Below the pieces are notes generated by a model that was not told the origin of the DNA, did no database searches, and saw only the letters and a program-made list of their open reading frames with translations. Below, piece by piece: positions 21,379 through 28,561 of a DNA stretch of 30,994 nt. How positions within the stretch are numbered: the first letter of the stretch is position 1; the number at the start of each line of letters is the position of its first letter. Made by a program: the position numbers and the translations under genes. This DNA is from CS1-C013 sp964353745 (lineage in GTDB: Archaea; Aenigmatarchaeota; Aenigmatarchaeia; Aenigmatarchaeales; Aenigmatarchaeaceae): positions 1 through 30,994 of the forward strand of contig CAYGWD010000012.1 in NCBI GenBank assembly GCA_964353745.1, read 5' to 3'.

Positions 21379-21648
21379 TTAAACTCCTAGTTTTTCTTCT
21401 AACAATTTTAGTCTAACATCTATTGTCTCAAGTTTTTGCAGAATCAAGTCTAATTTGTCCTGGTTTTCTGTTCTCTTTTCAGTTTCCCCAAAAAAATCAG
21501 TAGGCCTTGCATAATTTTCTCTAGGTGGAATGACTGGTTCAGGCTCCCTCGTCCTGAATCTTTCCAAGTCTTCTGGTAACGGTGCTGTCACCTCTTCAGG
21601 AAATTCCCCCTCATTTTTTTTCTTTCTCTTAAGGAAACCAAAAGCCAT
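21379..21648 (-). CDS. Unknown small protein, basic head and C-terminal coiled coil
   Basis: An 89-residue hypothetical protein. It starts MAFGFLKRKKKNEGEFPEE, has a proline- and charge-rich linker, and ends with a clear heptad pattern ('LDLILQKLETIDVRLKLLEE') that should form a coiled coil. The short hydrophobic-basic start could be a membrane-surface anchor. Two adjoining ATGs open the frame; the second is preferred because GGTGAT directly abuts the first. It is the last of three minus-strand genes from 22628, separated by 4 bases from the preceding stop. No function can be assigned. Confidence 0.75.
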   Translation of the reverse strand: MAFGFLKRKKKNEGEFPEEVTAPLPEDLERFRTREPEPVIPPRENYARPTDFFGETEKRTENQDKLDLILQKLETIDVRLKLLEEKLGV

Positions 21649-21652
21649 CATA

Positions 21653-22132
21653 TCACCTTATCCCCAATTCTTTTCTTAATTCTTGTTCAAACCTCTGTGA
21701 TAAATATAATTGTTTTTCTATGTATTTTCTCCTCTGATTGCCATAAAAGAAATGCGAGTAGGAATAGGATAAAGCTTTGTCTATGAAGTTAGAGTAAGGC
21801 AACTTTGTGACAAGGTAGGGATGTATGTATATGGTTACGTAACCTTTCTTATCCTTTGAGTTTTGTTTTCCTATGACCTTGACTTTTATCCAGGAAGATG
21901 TTCTAGCATCTTTAGTTTCCTTTCCTCTCCACTGGCCATAGAACTCTATGTTCTCAGAGGATCTGTCCCACTTTATTTCATCCTCGTAAAAATTTGTCGA
22001 TGTGATTCTGAAAATGCTTTTCATCAGGTTCGGCATAAATTTTAGAGTTCTGGAAGGATGGTCTCCCTCGTATCTTAATGTTTTAACATAATGCGGAGAA
22101 AAGACATCTGCTAACAATTTCAAATCTGGCAT
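21653..22132 (-). CDS. Unknown protein, paralogue of the gene at 22134
   Basis: A 159-residue protein of unknown function. Features shared with the upstream neighbour: an N-terminal strand-rich part with a 'P..L.....I.R/S' pattern, a 'IKW...ENIEFYGQW' pair of tryptophans, a hydrophobic 'YVTIYIHPYL' strand, and the end 'HFFYGNQRRKYIEKQLYLSQ' corresponding to 'TFYGSKRDEYLREGRRLMS'. No signal peptide, membrane segment or metal motif. The genes are separated by one base, so they likely form a heteromer after duplication. Confidence 0.75.
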   Translation of the reverse strand: MPDLKLLADVFSPHYVKTLRYEGDHPSRTLKFMPNLMKSIFRITSTNFYEDEIKWDRSSENIEFYGQWRGKETKDARTSSWIKVKVIGKQNSKDKKGYVTIYIHPYLVTKLPYSNFIDKALSYSYSHFFYGNQRRKYIEKQLYLSQRFEQELRKELGIR

Positions 22133-22133
22133 T

Positions 22134-22628
22134 CTAAACCCTTGTTAAGGTTTTAACCTGGTCGCAGAACAGCGACATTAACCTTCTTCCTTCTCTTAGA
22201 TATTCGTCTCTCTTGCTGCCATAGAAAGTAGTGTGCCAGAACATTCTTAGAATCTCGTATATTAAGCTTCTTTGCCAAAAAGTATCTTGCGGATATTCTG
22301 TTCTTAGAAGACCTTCAACTTCTATTTCCACTTTGCCGGTGTTTTTAGCCATTTCGCCATTGAGCCTGACTTCAACGAAGTAGTAAGAAAACTTATCCAA
22401 GTCTTTATTCACTTCCCATCTGATGTTAAATTTTTCAGTTTCGCCCTTGCTCCACTGAAAATCTTTTTCCTGGATGGAATGTTCATGGACCCTGAATGAG
22501 AGTAGCATTAGATTGTACATTTCTTTGTAGAATCTCTCTGGATTTTGACCAGCAAATTTTATTCTAACTACAGGAAGAGGACTCAGCAAATCGTCCTCTA
22601 TCATCAGTTTTGCCCTTGCCCATACCAT
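22134..22628 (-). CDS. Unknown protein, paralogue of the gene at 21653
   Basis: A 164-residue protein with alternating strands and a helical end. The order 'FQWSKGETEKFNIRWEV', 'SYYFVEVRLNGEMA', 'TGKVEIEVEGLL', 'FYGSKRDEYLREGRRLMSLF' parallels its downstream neighbour. It is the first gene of the minus-strand unit 22628-21379, transcribed from the TATA element shared with the divergent cluster. GTTGAG lies before the ATG as a weak ribosome site. I know of no family name for this pair. Confidence 0.75.
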   Translation of the reverse strand: MVWARAKLMIEDDLLSPLPVVRIKFAGQNPERFYKEMYNLMLLSFRVHEHSIQEKDFQWSKGETEKFNIRWEVNKDLDKFSYYFVEVRLNGEMAKNTGKVEIEVEGLLRTEYPQDTFWQRSLIYEILRMFWHTTFYGSKRDEYLREGRRLMSLFCDQVKTLTRV

Positions 22629-22659
22629 TTTAATCTCAACTAATAATTAGATAAACGTT

Positions 22660-22667
22660 TTTATAAA
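22660..22667. promoter_or_regulatory. Shared palindromic TATA box for divergent units
   Basis: TTTATAAA is its own complement. To the right it lies about 25 bases from the ATG at 22688 (leaderless); to the left it lies about 35 bases from the ATG at 22628. No other good TATA box serves the left unit, so one site may be used in both directions. Confidence 0.5.
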
Positions 22668-22687
22668 CTTTATACAAATTTATTAAT

Positions 22688-22852
22688 ATGATTACTCAGG
22701 TAATAGGCTTAATATTAGCTTTGATAGGCTTTTTAATACTGAAATATTTCCCAGATGTTACAGAATATCAGATATCTGGATACACGTTTAGCGGAATCTT
22801 AATAGCAATAATACTAATCCTAGTCGGCATATATCTAATATTTAGTGGATAG
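22688..22852 (+). CDS. 54-residue two-helix membrane peptide
   Basis: A short ORF directly after the TATA box, ending 2 bases before the next ATG. It reads MITQVIGLILALIGFLILKY, a short polar turn FPDVTEYQISGYT, and a second hydrophobic helix 'FSGILIAIILILVGIYLIF'. A membrane hairpin with both ends on one side is the simplest picture. Its position at the head of a four-gene unit and perfect spacing support a real gene. Glycine-rich membrane hairpins of this length are common in archaea and carry no specific function. Confidence 0.7.
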   Translation: MITQVIGLILALIGFLILKYFPDVTEYQISGYTFSGILIAIILILVGIYLIFSG

Positions 22853-22854
22853 CA

Positions 22855-24567
22855 ATGGTTGACAAACCCATATTTGAATTAGGGGCACGAAAAGGTGTGC
22901 CAGGCATTTCTGCTGATTTGCTCAGTAAAGGCTATCCTTTGGGACGTTTCCTATGCGTAGGTCCAACAGAATTGCCAGGTATAGAAGAAACTCAAAACAG
23001 ATACTCAAATTTAAATTTTACTGGGCCTCCTGGAACAGCTTCTGAAATATATTTTTCCTTGGTTTACATGTTGCCAAAGCTGGAATGGTCTGTTCAAAAG
23101 GCCGACGAGTGGATAGAAGTTTCTCCAACGCATAAGGAATATTATGAGAGGACGATGACAACCAAACAAATGCTCGAGTCGACAATCAAAACAGGTCTGA
23201 TATCAGCTGCCCAGTCAGTCGCTGATTTTGAGTTGCTTAGTCACGACATAAGAAAATACAAAGAAATTCTTGGTTATTTCCAGTCAAAAGATAAGAATGT
23301 ATTGAGATCAATGTTCGTTGACCAGGTTGATGTTCATACTGATATGCCGGGACAGCCTATCGCCTTGCGTACTATTGTACAAAGATGGCCTACAGTAATC
23401 GCAGACTTCATGAGATTAGAGGATGAGGACGTAGATCAGGACAAGATTGAAAAGAAGTATGAAATCTCAAAAGCTGAAGCTGTAATACTCGCTACCAAGA
23501 ATAGGCTCTACGTGCAATGGAAAGAGATGTTTGGAAGCGCTGCAAAGGAAAGATATGAGATGCTAAAGGGCTTGGTAAAGTCAAGAGAAAAGTCAATAAC
23601 AGAGTACAAGGAATGGCTAAAGCCTTACATAGCAAGATTCAAGATGACAAGGTTGGCAGGGGAAAGGGTCCAGACAAGGGCAGAGACACTGAGAACTTTT
23701 GCAGACATTACAGGCATGTCAACCTTTGCCAACAAAATAAGGTTATTTGCATGGAAGCCTATGAAGTTTGCTGAGCACAGGAAACCTGCTGCAGAGGTCA
23801 TGGGAGATTTTATAATACCTCCTTATGATGATTATATTAGAGAGAATTTAGTATTGAACACCAAGACTGGTCTGGCTGCTATTTATCCTTGGTTGGCCCA
23901 CCCAAGAAAGTATTGTTCTAAATGCAAGAAATTTTATTCTGAAAAGGCAGTGCAATGCGACAAGTGCAAGTCGATAAGGCTAGAGGATAAAACATACGCT
24001 GACGAGATAGTTGAAAACGAGGAAAGCGGAATAATTCCTGCTTGGAAAAGAAGAGAGTTTGGTTTGGATCCTGGAGAGCTTTACTACATGTTCCTGGACT
24101 TTAACATATTCAGGACAGGGACAAGAGTACAGACTGGCGAGATGGAGGACATAGTTTTTTACACCAAAATTTTTGTTCTTTCTCAAAACGCCATGCTTGT
24201 AAAAATTCTTGAATTGAAATGCAGAGACCTGGAAATGGAGAGATATATCGACGAGATGCTTGGCATAAGATTCGATGAAAAAGATATTTCCGAGTTGGTC
24301 AAAGAGGAATTTCCAGGCCTGTTCGGCAAGCCTAAAGAATTGTCAGGAGCGCAGAAATATATGAAAGACATGGAAAAATCTTTCGGGACTTACACAGGAT
24401 TTTTTAGAGGAGTTAAACTGCCAAAGGCTGGTAATCTAGTTTTCTTCAAGCAAGGACCGTATGAAAGAAACTTGAAGGACAGAGTAACTAAACATTACTG
24501 CAAGTATGCTGCTCTTCATTTAGGAATAGTTGCGGAATTCCTTAAAAATAAAATGGGTGTTGAATGA
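22855..24567 (+). CDS. Unknown 570-residue zinc-ribbon protein
   Basis: Not recognised. The N-terminus contains glycine/proline-rich 'LSKGYPLGRFLCVGPTELPG' and 'NFTGPPGTASEIYFSLVYML'. A long helical, charged middle (about 130-290) includes 'KEMFGSAAKERYEMLKGLVK' and 'RFKMTRLAGERVQTRAETLR'. A zinc ribbon follows, 'YCSKCKKFYSEKAVQCDKCKS' split as CSKC (353-356) and CDKC about 10 residues later. The last 170 residues are mixed, with 'ELYYMFLDFNIFRTGTRVQT'. It overlaps the TIM-barrel gene by 4 bases (ATGA), so the two are coupled and may form one complex. The Cys4 knuckle suggests nucleic-acid or protein contact. Confidence 0.8.
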   Translation: MVDKPIFELGARKGVPGISADLLSKGYPLGRFLCVGPTELPGIEETQNRYSNLNFTGPPGTASEIYFSLVYMLPKLEWSVQKADEWIEVSPTHKEYYERTMTTKQMLESTIKTGLISAAQSVADFELLSHDIRKYKEILGYFQSKDKNVLRSMFVDQVDVHTDMPGQPIALRTIVQRWPTVIADFMRLEDEDVDQDKIEKKYEISKAEAVILATKNRLYVQWKEMFGSAAKERYEMLKGLVKSREKSITEYKEWLKPYIARFKMTRLAGERVQTRAETLRTFADITGMSTFANKIRLFAWKPMKFAEHRKPAAEVMGDFIIPPYDDYIRENLVLNTKTGLAAIYPWLAHPRKYCSKCKKFYSEKAVQCDKCKSIRLEDKTYADEIVENEESGIIPAWKRREFGLDPGELYYMFLDFNIFRTGTRVQTGEMEDIVFYTKIFVLSQNAMLVKILELKCRDLEMERYIDEMLGIRFDEKDISELVKEEFPGLFGKPKELSGAQKYMKDMEKSFGTYTGFFRGVKLPKAGNLVFFKQGPYERNLKDRVTKHYCKYAALHLGIVAEFLKNKMGVE

Positions 24568-26108
24568 TGTTAAAGGGTTATGTCATAGGCTTTTCAAGCG
24601 GTTTCTATTCTGTAGCCGAGGCAGCAGAAAAAGAGAGCCTTATGACAATGCCAAGAAAAATGTTCAAGGGAGCTGTCGAAGGCGTTAATTTTACTCAGGT
24701 TGACATGGAATCTATCACCGAATTAAATGAACCTTATTTGGAAGAAGGCATGAACAGAATGAAAAAACTAGGTATTGGGCTTGGTTTTCACGGTGAGTCA
24801 TACGCCATGGGTGGTGGTGAGAAACCAATGGGAATGTTGGATTCTTCTCTGGAGGCAGATTATTTCCATTCTCACGAGAGGTTGATACAACACATTAAAG
24901 GCTGTGGAGGTTTGGGTGGAAAGTACGTCAACATTCATCCTTCAGAGACAACACCGTACATTAGATTAGGAAAGGACTTGCAACCAACAAAGCTTGTTGA
25001 CCCGTGGGGTAGACCCTTTAGAAAGTTCTTGGAAGAAAACCCAAAGATTTTAGAATGGGCTATAGGTGCTATTGATGATAATTTGATTACTGCCGCGCAC
25101 ATTATTCGATATAAAGGCTCTTCTATTAATGAAGTTGTCGCAGAAAGAAGACAAAAAGATGGAGATAAGGAATTCACAGAAGAGGAAAAAAAGGAAATCA
25201 AAAAAGAAGCTTTTAAAAGACTTTTGTTTGAATATGTTGACTCGAATGACATGGAGTATGGTGCTGAAAAGACATCTTACATCATAATTGCCAAGTGGAT
25301 GCAGGAAAGCAAGGATTATTTGTGGGACAGCATAGTCGGCAAAAGAATTCCTGACGAAAAACTCGATGAAAAAAATGAAGACTGGGTTCCTGCTGTTTCT
25401 GCAAAATACATATGGGGTCACTTTAACCCGAAGGATACAGGCAGATACAAAGATCCAAAACCTTTGTTGCAAAAGTACGGGATTTATTTTGTTTTCGAGA
25501 CGCAGATGGGTTCTGCTGGTGTTGAAGGCTTATTCAGACTTATGAGACCACGTGACATGGCTTTCTTGTGCAAGGCCATAGGTTCTTCGTGGGTTGCTGT
25601 TTGCTTCGACTTTGAGCATGTGCTATCGCAGAACATAAGTCCTAAAAAAGAGATAGAATCGATACCTTACGGTCTAGCTTCTTATATCAAAGTTTGTCAC
25701 CTAGGTTGGCCCACTCCTCATGTTCCTGCTCACATGCCAATTCCCATAGGCTCAGAGGCTCACATGTATCTTTACGATGTTTTGTTTGACTTGAGAAAAA
25801 AGGGAATGAAGGATGCCTGGTTTATTTACGAGAGAGCTAGCGCGGGGAGAGAAACAACCATACTGTCTATGAGAATGCTGAAAAAGTTTTTGGAAAAGGA
25901 CGTTCCTCTAAAACAACTGCCCTTGGAGTTCTTCGGCATGGATCCTAACGGGCCTGACATCAAAAGACAGGAAGTCACAATAAGAGAGCATTTCCTCGAT
26001 CCCATAAAAGGTATGCTGGTTGTGCCTGAGGAAGAATACACGTTTTTGAGCAAGGCTGCTGCAGAGAAAGGCAAGGCCGAGATCTGGAAAAAGGAGCAGT
26101 TTAGATAG
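24564..26108 (+). CDS. Large xylose-isomerase/endonuclease IV-like TIM-barrel protein
   Basis: A 514-residue protein whose strand-end motifs are those of AP-endonuclease family 2 barrels: 'GLGFHGESYAM' (about 73-83), 'KYVNIHPSET' (about 122), 'YFVFETQMGSAG' (about 308), 'VAVCFDFEHVLS' (about 343), 'KVCHLGWPTPHVPAHMPIP' (about 374) and 'AWFIYERAS' (about 416). The sequence of His, His, Glu, Asp-x-x-His, His, His and Glu is the metal-site order of that family. It is nearly twice the usual size; a charged, helical insert (about 185-285, rich in Lys/Glu) accounts for much of this. Substrate could be a sugar or an abasic/modified nucleic acid. It overlaps the zinc-ribbon gene upstream. Confidence 0.7.
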   Translation: MMLKGYVIGFSSGFYSVAEAAEKESLMTMPRKMFKGAVEGVNFTQVDMESITELNEPYLEEGMNRMKKLGIGLGFHGESYAMGGGEKPMGMLDSSLEADYFHSHERLIQHIKGCGGLGGKYVNIHPSETTPYIRLGKDLQPTKLVDPWGRPFRKFLEENPKILEWAIGAIDDNLITAAHIIRYKGSSINEVVAERRQKDGDKEFTEEEKKEIKKEAFKRLLFEYVDSNDMEYGAEKTSYIIIAKWMQESKDYLWDSIVGKRIPDEKLDEKNEDWVPAVSAKYIWGHFNPKDTGRYKDPKPLLQKYGIYFVFETQMGSAGVEGLFRLMRPRDMAFLCKAIGSSWVAVCFDFEHVLSQNISPKKEIESIPYGLASYIKVCHLGWPTPHVPAHMPIPIGSEAHMYLYDVLFDLRKKGMKDAWFIYERASAGRETTILSMRMLKKFLEKDVPLKQLPLEFFGMDPNGPDIKRQEVTIREHFLDPIKGMLVVPEEEYTFLSKAAAEKGKAEIWKKEQFR

Positions 26109-26118
26109 ATTTAAATAC
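26108..26118 (+). promoter_or_regulatory. TATA box of the nucleotidyltransferase-HEPN gene
   Basis: GATTTAAATAC begins at the last base of the preceding stop codon and lies about 36 bases before the ATG at 26149; GGTGA (26143-26147) is the ribosome site. The gene therefore has its own promoter besides possible read-through from the cluster. Confidence 0.5.
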
Positions 26119-26148
26119 AATCATATTATATTACCTATTAGTGGTGAA

Positions 26149-27363
26149 ATGTCTAAAAAAGTCAGCAAGAATTTAAAGAAATTTTCCCTGGAAACAAGAT
26201 TGAAATCGTCTGAGAAGTTTAAAGACAAGATTCTAGAATTGTTTAAGGGTTATATAAAGGCTGTGATAGTCTGGGGTTCCATAACAAGGGGAGACTTTAC
26301 CGGCAAATCTGACGTTGACATTTACATCATATTTGACGACACGAAGTTTCCGTTGAAAAAATTCGAGGACATCAGAAGCAAGATAGACAATGACATTTAT
26401 TCTGCTGCTTCCTCGATTGATCCGAGATTGCATCCTCAACCGATACTAGCATTGACAGAGTTCATAAAAGGCATAAGATATACGCATCCATTGTTTTACA
26501 ACATAGTGAGGGAAGGTTACGCTATCTACGACACAGGTTTCTTCATACCAATGAGAAAGCTCTTAGAGTTGGGTGAGTTCCCGATAACGCCCGAGGCAGC
26601 CCATCAGAGAATAGACTCTGTTCCAAAAAGGGTTGAGAGAGTTAAGAGCGTTAAGCTGTATATGATTGCCGAGGACATGTATTACGCGATGCTGGATGCT
26701 GCCCAGGCTGTTCTGATGTATGTGGGTGTAGGGCCGCCTGTTCCCAAGTTGGCTGCTGATGAGATCAGAGAGCACTTGGTCAAGCCTGGTTTGCTGGAAG
26801 AAGAATATGCGAAGATGCTCGAAGACATCACAGCATTCAGAAAGAAGGTGGAGCACAAGGATGTGAAGGACATCTCTGGAGCAGAGGTTGACGAATGGAT
26901 AGTAAAGACTGAGAAGTATGTGGATAGATTTGAAAAACTGTTAAAGGATTTAGAATTGAACAGAAAGACTTTTGATGTTCAGAAAAACTATGAGGTCATG
27001 GTCAAGGCTTCTGTAGCTGCCCTAAAGTCTTTGAACAAATTGCCGAAAGAGCCAGAGAAACTGCCTGAAGCCTTTAAGAAATATTTAGTAGAGGCCGGCC
27101 TGGTAAGCCCCTTTTACTCTAATATTTTTGAGAAAGTGATGACAATGAAAAAGATGGTTGATGACAAGCAGATTGAAAAGATAACTGACAGAGACGTGTA
27201 CATGAGCAAGGAATACGTGAGAAGGTTCATAGATGACGTCAGAAGATTCATTGACAAGCCGGTTCAGTTGCCTGAGGAGAATGTTGAGGATAAGGTTGAA
27301 AAAATAGGAAAAGTAGCTGAAAGTGTCAAGGAAGTTGGCAAAAAGAAAGCCAAGAAAAAGTAA
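26149..27363 (+). CDS. Nucleotidyltransferase fused to an HEPN-like repeat and a degenerate second copy
   Basis: Residues 1-150 form a minimal nucleotidyltransferase: 'VWGSITRGDFTGKSDVDIYI' carries Gly43-Ser44 and the metal pair Asp55/Asp57. Residues about 165-270 are an all-helical HEPN-like domain with 'FRKKVEH', an R-x4-H motif (Arg231, His236) as in HEPN ribonucleases. About 103 residues on, the C-terminal segment aligns without gaps ('LVKPGLL..Y' with 'LVEAGLV..Y'), but Arg and His become Lys334 and Asp339. So one chain seems to hold antitoxin-type enzyme, toxin-type domain and inactive partner, the elements that MNT/HEPN toxin-antitoxin pairs split over two genes. The tyrosine that such antitoxins AMPylate after the HEPN histidine is absent (HKD). 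A Lys-rich tail ends it. Confidence 0.75.
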   Translation: MSKKVSKNLKKFSLETRLKSSEKFKDKILELFKGYIKAVIVWGSITRGDFTGKSDVDIYIIFDDTKFPLKKFEDIRSKIDNDIYSAASSIDPRLHPQPILALTEFIKGIRYTHPLFYNIVREGYAIYDTGFFIPMRKLLELGEFPITPEAAHQRIDSVPKRVERVKSVKLYMIAEDMYYAMLDAAQAVLMYVGVGPPVPKLAADEIREHLVKPGLLEEEYAKMLEDITAFRKKVEHKDVKDISGAEVDEWIVKTEKYVDRFEKLLKDLELNRKTFDVQKNYEVMVKASVAALKSLNKLPKEPEKLPEAFKKYLVEAGLVSPFYSNIFEKVMTMKKMVDDKQIEKITDRDVYMSKEYVRRFIDDVRRFIDKPVQLPEENVEDKVEKIGKVAESVKEVGKKKAKKK

Positions 27364-27381
27364 GTCTTCTACTCATTGCTA

Positions 27382-27398
27382 TTTATATTATAAAAATT
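27382..27398 (+). promoter_or_regulatory. TATA element of L35Ae
   Basis: The A+T-rich TTTATATTATAAAAATT lies 22-38 bases before the ATG at 27420, which fits a leaderless mRNA for the ribosomal protein gene. No ribosome site is seen before the ATG. Confidence 0.4.
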
Positions 27399-27419
27399 AT
27401 AATTCTAAAAGGTTTTTAT

Positions 27420-27689
27420 ATGATTGGACAAGTTGTTGATCCCAAAGGTATAATAGTAAACTATCACATAGCCTATACAAAAGAAGTCTTGGTTTTCGTG
27501 CCTGAGATAAAAACAAAGAGGGATGCAGGAAAACTGATTGGCAAGAAGGCTGTTTGGACAGACGAGAAAGGAAATAAATACACAGGCTATGTCTCTGGTT
27601 TGCATGGAAGAAGTGGAACCTTGAAAATTAAATTCAAGAATCCGTTGCCGGCAAAGGCCTTGGCAAAACCCATAAACATCGCAGAGTAA
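27420..27689 (+). CDS. rpl35ae: Ribosomal protein L35Ae
   Basis: An 89-residue large-subunit protein of the archaeal/eukaryotic L35Ae (eL33) family. Diagnostic segments are 'LIGKKAVWTDEKGNKYTG' and 'HGRSGTLKIKFKNPLPAKAL', corresponding to the family's 'GKKVVW' and 'HGNxGxVRxRFxxxLPxxAxG' patterns. A variable N-terminus of about 30 residues is strand-rich. It stands alone with its own promoter. The family is unevenly distributed in archaea, present mainly in some lineages. Call based on motif match rather than full alignment. Confidence 0.9.
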   Translation: MIGQVVDPKGIIVNYHIAYTKEVLVFVPEIKTKRDAGKLIGKKAVWTDEKGNKYTGYVSGLHGRSGTLKIKFKNPLPAKALAKPINIAE

Positions 27690-27739
27690 ATTTGAATATT
27701 CTATGGAAAAGTCTTCGAATCTACTGTAAATGGGAATAT

Positions 27740-28132
27740 TTAATTTCCAGTTTTTAATTCTAATTCCTTTTTAACATCATCAAAAGTTACAATAAATTTG
27801 TTGAAGAAATCTTCTCTGCCAATTATATTTAGACCAGTAATCATTTCATCAGAAAATGCTACTTTGCATGGAAACATATGTTCATTAACATTAAGGTGTA
27901 CAGTGTGAATATAACCAGTAATCTTACCACCGATTCCTTGAAACATTTTCTTTTCTCCATTTTCCAATTTCAATCCTAATTCTCTGCAAAATTCACCATG
28001 AAATATGCTTATGTTTGCTCCAGAATCTACCAAGGCTTCTGTTCTTACAGTTTCCTTACCTCTTATTAAACCAACTGGAATTATAGGATAGAATCTATCC
28101 TTTAGAAGAATGTAAGGAAATTTTAACTTCAT
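27740..28132 (-). CDS. Retropepsin-like aspartic protease
   Basis: The 130-residue protein has the single-lobe retropepsin layout: catalytic 'EALVDSGANISIF' (Asp36 in DSGA), a flap-like glycine segment 'FQGIGGKITGYIH', and the second hydrophobic-hydrophobic-Gly motif 'MITGLNIIGREDFFNKF'. Such proteins dimerise to make one active site. Lacking a signal peptide, it is probably cytoplasmic. Its start overlaps the stop of the DUF5678 gene by 4 bases, and the two form a unit that recurs, from memory, in archaea and bacteria as a pair. Target unknown; the paired small protein may be substrate or regulator. Confidence 0.88.
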   Translation of the reverse strand: MKLKFPYILLKDRFYPIIPVGLIRGKETVRTEALVDSGANISIFHGEFCRELGLKLENGEKKMFQGIGGKITGYIHTVHLNVNEHMFPCKVAFSDEMITGLNIIGREDFFNKFIVTFDDVKKELELKTGN

Positions 28133-28341
28133 AGAATATAGTTCTCCTCATCTTTTCTAGGAACTTTAAAAATCAAAGGCTCTTTTTTAGTTATTTTCTT
28201 TGCTTCCTTTCTGACAATGCTGAGAGAATCACCACTAGTTATTAGTCTATTATCTATTAAGGCAATCCATTTGCCACCATACATACTTAATTTTTCAGGG
28301 TTTTTAGAAATCCACTGTAGTTCTCTAGATTTTATTTTCAT
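28129..28341 (-). CDS. DUF5678-type small protein
   Basis: A 70-residue protein with the pattern of DUF5678: 'SMYGGKWIALIDNRLITSGD', 'SLSIVRKEAKKI', 'PLIFKVPRKDE'. The family consists of small proteins often encoded next to retropepsin-like proteases, as here (4-base overlap with the protease start). Function is not established. A TATA-like stretch (complement of about 28362-28376) sits some 28 bases before the ATG, so the pair likely has a leaderless mRNA. Confidence 0.75.
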   Translation of the reverse strand: MKIKSRELQWISKNPEKLSMYGGKWIALIDNRLITSGDSLSIVRKEAKKITKKEPLIFKVPRKDEENYIL

Positions 28342-28443
28342 ATTTATTAAGTTATTTTCAGATTATATAAAACTTTGTTACTAAATAAATAGTGACATCT
28401 TTCTCACTGGTAAATGAAAATAATACTGGGTAACAACTAGTTG

Positions 28444-28492
28444 AACTTCCTATTTTCACTTACATTAGAACTTTTATGGAAGAAGTCTTGAA
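28444..28492. repeat. 49-base direct repeat, left copy
   Basis: Matches 28917-28965 in the same orientation at 44 of 49 positions by my count, spacing 473 bases. Starts AACTTCCTATTTTCACTT; ends TTATGGAAGAAGTCTTGAA. The ends (AACTTC and GAAGTT in the right copy) are inverted to each other. A weaker relative may lie at 27701-27731 (CTATGGAAAAGTCTTCGAA). The rest of the 28342-28534 gap shows only A+T-rich promoter-like sequence and the short hairpin AGTGA-N8-TCACT. Confidence 0.8.
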
Positions 28493-28561
28493 GTACGTGT
28501 AAATAAGAAGTTTAACTTTAAGTTTAAATCTTTATTGTTTTCTATTATTGATAGTGATCAA

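Noticed and set aside
28470..28505. Short ORF ATGGAAGAAGTCTTGAAG in the left 49-base repeat, and its longer form at the right copy
   Set aside because: The left frame stops after 8 codons and the right one continues in unrelated residues antisense to the ATPase gene, so conservation is at DNA level only.
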